Part shown: piece by piece, positions 5,477 through 8,454 of the stretch | Layout: each line of letters opens with the position of its first letter | How positions within the stretch are numbered: position 1 is the first letter of the stretch | Assembly: GCA_001828295.1 (NCBI GenBank) | Contig: MHYI01000114.1 | Location: 7,980 to 16,433, forward strand | Length of the DNA: 8,454 bases | Source of the DNA: Planctomycetes bacterium RBG_16_41_13 | GTDB taxonomy: Bacteria; Planctomycetota; Brocadiia; Brocadiales; Brocadiaceae | Reading direction: 5' to 3' | Notes under the pieces: generated by a model | Seen by the model: only the letters and a program-made list of their open reading frames with translations | What the model was told of the DNA's origin: nothing | The model's database searches: none | Made by a program: the position numbers and the translations under genes

Positions 5477-5546
5477 TATTACCCGTTTAAAAATGTTTCC
5501 CTGGCCGGTATTCATGGGTAAAAACCTTTTTATGTAAGTTTTTTAC
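5474..5546 (+). repeat. Split copy of the TAGTATTACCC / GTAAAAAC element
   Basis: TAGTATTACCC begins at the stop codon of the DUF3047 gene (5474-5484). GTAAAAACCTTTTTATGTAAG (5518-5538, 21 bases counting both ends) and a T run to 5544 follow. The same two pieces are adjacent at 4541-4581 (TAGTATTACCC, then GTAAAAAC, T run, GTAAGTTTTT). Here they are separated by 33 bp. GTAAAAAC (5518-5525) can also pair with GTTTTTTAC (5538-5546) in a weak hairpin just before the kinase ribosome site. Its meaning is unclear. Confidence 0.4.
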
Positions 5547-5567
5547 ACACATGGGAGAAGGTTTTTT

Positions 5568-8015
5568 ATGAAAAATGTGCTTGGTGTTTTAGGGAAAAAG
5601 CTGCTTCTGTATTTTGTAAGCATATCCCTTATTCCCGCAACACTGTTGTGTTGCATTCACTATCTGCATAGCAAAAAACTACTGGAGACAGAGTTATTTA
5701 ATGAAATGTCGCTGGTGGGCGCAGCTCTGTCGGAACATATCAATGCCTTTTTGATTTACGGCGAGAATTCGGCAAAACACTATGCCTCCGATGGTTTTAT
5801 CAGGGAACATCTTGAAAGCATTCATGATGATACGGAAAATACTGAGGCTACCCACGCGCTGAGTAAATATTTGCAATACAAGACCGGCCTCGAACCAAGA
5901 TTCCGGGAAACCTTTACGACAGATACGAAGGGCCTGGTCGTGGCATCCAGCGATGCACAGCGTGTTGGTACGGATATGTCACAAGACCTTTCCGCCTTGG
6001 CAACAAAAGGCGGAACGTTCGCAAAGGATGTTTATCTGTGCGACATTACGGGGGAATATTGTTTAACCTTCTGCTCTTCCGTTAGAAATAAGGATACAAA
6101 CGCATTTTTAGGCATGATCGGGATACGCATACTTGCCGCCGAACTGGAGAGTATCACTGTGGGCGCCAGGCAAGAGGCATTTGCCTTATTGATTCCTGCG
6201 CATACGCCGACGGTGCATGATGCGGGAAAAACAAACATAGTGCGGGAAGAGCCTTATTTTAAGGTGCAGGATGCTGATACTTCATATAAAAGAAATCATA
6301 CGATAAGACGTCCTCTTGAATTAACCACACTGACACGCCGCGGCGAAACAAGCGAGGCATATCTTGTCAACAAACAAAGGCTCATGCTGACCTCCTCCCG
6401 GTTCATAGATAATGTCCGGTTAAGACAGGCGGTGGACACCTTGCCCGTTAATGTTTTAATAAACGAAGGCATGGAGATGGCAGGCATCTATGAGGATTAC
6501 AGGGGAACGCCTGTCATCGGCGTTTCAAAATATATAAAACCAATGGGCTGGATATTGCTGGTGGAATCGGATGTCGCAGAGGCGTTTAAGCCTGTATACA
6601 GGGCAAGAAACTACTCTATCGTTATTATAGTGGCCAGCGTGTTTGTTATTTCCGCCGTAGCATTTCTCATATCCGGCAGGATTGTCAATCCCTTAAAATC
6701 ATTGATGGCAGCAATGGGCAAGGTATCAAAAGGCGATATAGGAAATCACATACGCGTTACGTCAAAGGATGAGATCGGAGAACTCACAAAGGGGTTTAAT
6801 CGTATGACGACAGACTTGATAAAGGCGCGTGATGAATTGCGGGACCTTTTTGATGCGGCGAACGACCCTATGGTCACATTGAAAGAGGGTAATATGGTCA
6901 ACAATATGAATAGCAGGGTCTCTGAGTTATTTGGCTACACGCAAAAAGATTTGCTCTCTAAGAAAATCGTCAGTATCTTCAGAAAGGAAGATGTTCCCAT
7001 AGTTGAAGAGGCCCTTGATAGCGCATGGCGGTTAAAACCCGGAGAAAAATATCCTATGTTTGAGGTGGGAGTTATGAAGAAAGACGGGCATGCGCTGGTT
7101 TGCGAACTGGATTTAAACCGGACACAATTTGGAATACAACCCCATTTCAGGAACATAACAAAGAGAAAATTGCTGGAACAAACGATACTGGAAGAAAAAC
7201 AAAAACTTGGGGAGTCAAACACCCGCCTTCAATCCCTGCTGGCAGAACTGGAACGGACGCAGATGCAGTTGCTGCAATCCGAAAAAATGGCTTCCCTTGG
7301 CCAATTGGCGGCGGGTGTTGCCCATGAAATAAACAATCCGGTCGGCTATATATCCAGCAACCTGGAGTGGATGCAAAATAAATTTGTCGTCATCAAAACG
7401 ATGCTGGAGGAGTTGAAGATGGAATCAAAGCCGCAAGCCCGCCCTGGGGACAATAGGAAAAACATAGCCGCTCACATGGAAAAAAGCATAAACGAATCCC
7501 TGGAGGGCACGAGGAGGATTCAAAGTATTGTTAACTCCCTCCGTATTTTCTCCCACAGGGCAGAAGATAAATTGGAACCGGCTAATATTAATGCGGAGAT
7601 CGAAGACGCCCTGAATATTATCAGGAACGAGATTAAGTACAAAGCCAAATTGATAAAGTCTTACGGAGATATCCCCCCGATACATTGCAACCGGCGCCAA
7701 TTAGGGCAGGCCTTTATGAATATCATCCTGAATGCGGCGCAGGCATTGAAGGAAATGGGAGAGATAAGAATAACTACGTATAAAAAAGACTATTCTATCT
7801 TTATTGTGATTAGCGATAACGGCCCTGGCATACCGGAGCAAGATATCCCAAAAATATTTGAACCCTTTTTTACCACCAAAGAAGCAGGCAAGGGAACGGG
7901 CCTGGGACTTTCCATTGCTTACAACATAATAGCGAGCCACAATGGCGCAATAGAGGTTGACAGCAAAGTAAACAAAGGAACAACATTTACGGTAAAGCTG
8001 CCTGTTACAGTATAA
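5568..8015 (+). CDS. Membrane sensor histidine kinase (Cache-HAMP-PAS-HisKA-HATPase)
   Basis: This 815-residue protein has a first membrane helix at about 12-33 and a second at about 349-370. Between them is a ~310-residue periplasmic sensor of double-Cache type; FTTDTKGLVVASSDAQRVGT (116-135) and GVSKYIKPMGWILLVESD (318-335) are typical Cache strands. HAMP follows (about 371-423, with IVNPLKSL and DEIGELTKGFN), then a PAS domain (about 424-535), a coiled-coil linker (535-572), and HisKA. HisKA has the H-box GQLAAGVAHEINNPVGYISS with phospho-accepting His586. HATPase_c has the N-box (NIILNAAQA, 718-726), SDNGPG (749-754), FEPFFTT and GKGTGLGLS. All catalytic motifs look intact. The ligand is unknown; Cache domains often bind small organic acids or amines. 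The start has GGGAGAAGG 6 nt upstream. The neighbouring receiver gene 76 bp downstream is its likely partner. Confidence 0.93.
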   Translation: MKNVLGVLGKKLLLYFVSISLIPATLLCCIHYLHSKKLLETELFNEMSLVGAALSEHINAFLIYGENSAKHYASDGFIREHLESIHDDTENTEATHALSKYLQYKTGLEPRFRETFTTDTKGLVVASSDAQRVGTDMSQDLSALATKGGTFAKDVYLCDITGEYCLTFCSSVRNKDTNAFLGMIGIRILAAELESITVGARQEAFALLIPAHTPTVHDAGKTNIVREEPYFKVQDADTSYKRNHTIRRPLELTTLTRRGETSEAYLVNKQRLMLTSSRFIDNVRLRQAVDTLPVNVLINEGMEMAGIYEDYRGTPVIGVSKYIKPMGWILLVESDVAEAFKPVYRARNYSIVIIVASVFVISAVAFLISGRIVNPLKSLMAAMGKVSKGDIGNHIRVTSKDEIGELTKGFNRMTTDLIKARDELRDLFDAANDPMVTLKEGNMVNNMNSRVSELFGYTQKDLLSKKIVSIFRKEDVPIVEEALDSAWRLKPGEKYPMFEVGVMKKDGHALVCELDLNRTQFGIQPHFRNITKRKLLEQTILEEKQKLGESNTRLQSLLAELERTQMQLLQSEKMASLGQLAAGVAHEINNPVGYISSNLEWMQNKFVVIKTMLEELKMESKPQARPGDNRKNIAAHMEKSINESLEGTRRIQSIVNSLRIFSHRAEDKLEPANINAEIEDALNIIRNEIKYKAKLIKSYGDIPPIHCNRRQLGQAFMNIILNAAQALKEMGEIRITTYKKDYSIFIVISDNGPGIPEQDIPKIFEPFFTTKEAGKGTGLGLSIAYNIIASHNGAIEVDSKVNKGTTFTVKLPVTV

Positions 8016-8091
8016 TACAGTCGGCAGTCTACAATCTACAACCGGCAAATTGCGGACTGCGGATTGTAAAATTTTTTTCTGAGGGAAGCAA
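8016..8091 (+). other. Kinase-receiver intergenic leader with repeat-like sequence and ribosome site
   Basis: GCAGTC-T-ACAATC (8024-8036) and GACTGC-G-GATTGT (8055-8067) are complementary segment by segment, but in the same order, so they cannot form one simple hairpin. They look like two inverted copies of a short CAGTC/ACAATC repeat. A T run follows (8072-8078). GAGGGAAG (8081-8088) is a good ribosome site for the receiver gene. No convincing terminator is present, so read-through from the kinase gene is likely. Confidence 0.5.
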
Positions 8092-8454
8092 ATGAAGCAA
8101 AAGACAATACTCATCGTTGATGATGAAAAAAACATCCTTGCGACATTAAAAAGACTCCTGGAAGATGAGAAGGAAGGCTACAGGATTTTTTTCGCAGATA
8201 GCGGCATAAAGGGACTGGAGATTGTTAGGTGTGAAAATATACATCTGATAATCACCAATTACAGGATGCCTGGCATGGACGGCATACAGGTGCTTAAAAG
8301 GGCTACGATACTATCGCCGGATGCGGTCAAGTTTATGTTAACCGGATATGCTGACCTGGAGGTTGTCATGAGGGCAAAAAACGAGGGTGGTGTATACCGG
8401 TTCTTCACAAAACCATGGAACAATAGCGAAATATTAGGTGCCGTAAAACAGGCT
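8092..8454 (+). CDS. Response regulator receiver domain, Asn in place of the phospho-acceptor Asp (partial, runs off window)
   Basis: The 121 visible residues cover essentially one receiver (REC) domain. The acidic pair Asp10-Asp11 (ILIVDDEKN), the switch Thr84 (FMLTGYAD) and the conserved Lys107 (FFTKPW) are all present. In the phospho-acceptor strand, LIITNYRMPGMDG has Asn56 (codon AAT, 8257-8259) four residues before the Pro, where Asp is expected. The surrounding 'YRMPGMDG...LTGYADLE...EGxVYRFxTKPW' style is typical of receivers fused to HD-GYP/RpfG-like or other output domains; the output is beyond the window. The gene follows the kinase by 76 bp with a strong GAGGG site. Phosphorylation by the usual route should be blocked if Asn56 is real. 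Confidence 0.88.
   Translation, partial: MKQKTILIVDDEKNILATLKRLLEDEKEGYRIFFADSGIKGLEIVRCENIHLIITNYRMPGMDGIQVLKRATILSPDAVKFMLTGYADLEVVMRAKNEGGVYRFFTKPWNNSEILGAVKQA

Noticed and set aside
7701..8135. 144-codon minus-strand open frame at the kinase end
   Set aside because: It is antisense to the HATPase domain and intergenic repeats, and has no homology I can recognise.

Overview
The window reads as a mid-GC chromosomal segment of a free-living, probably anaerobic Gram-negative bacterium. The evidence is a three-gene membrane decarboxylase (Na+ pump type), a large Cache-type sensor kinase, and intergenic gaps filled with dispersed short repeats such as the 'CTTTGTGCCC...' and 'ACAGGATGA' families. 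From memory, such repeats are frequent in planctomycete (including anammox), deltaproteobacterial and similar environmental genomes. The taxonomic guess is weak and rests on repeat style and gene content, not on a marker gene.

Layout. Positions 1-357 (minus strand) hold a type II toxin-antitoxin pair: a small antitoxin with a perfect Shine-Dalgarno sequence, overlapping by 16 bp a ParE/RelE-type toxin cut by the window edge. Positions 358-826 are non-coding and contain the pair's probable promoter, a ~180-bp nested inverted-repeat element, and a smaller inverted repeat beyond the end of oadA. Positions 827-4130 (minus strand) hold a compact operon in the order gamma, beta, alpha of a biotin-dependent, membrane-bound decarboxylase, most like oxaloacetate decarboxylase. 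Positions 4131-4771 are non-coding and densely repetitive, including a long inverted repeat, a 20-bp perfect palindrome, and a duplicated composite unit. Positions 4772-8454 (plus strand) hold an exported DUF3047-type protein of unknown function, a Cache-HAMP-PAS-HisKA-HATPase sensor kinase, and a response regulator receiver domain that runs off the window.

How the genes work together. The decarboxylase alpha subunit moves a carboxyl group from its 2-oxoacid substrate to a biotin on its own C-terminal domain. The beta subunit decarboxylates carboxybiotin and couples this to Na+ export. The gamma subunit anchors and assembles the complex. The beta subunit retains all six functional positions I could compare with the Klebsiella enzyme. 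The kinase and receiver are adjacent and probably a signalling pair, but the receiver has Asn (residue 56) where the phospho-accepting Asp is expected. The rest of its active site is intact, so it may be a pseudo-receiver, or the base may be an error. That substitution is the most interesting observation here. I saw no defence island, CRISPR array, rRNA or tRNA gene, or transposase, and I do not claim an undescribed system beyond the items listed.
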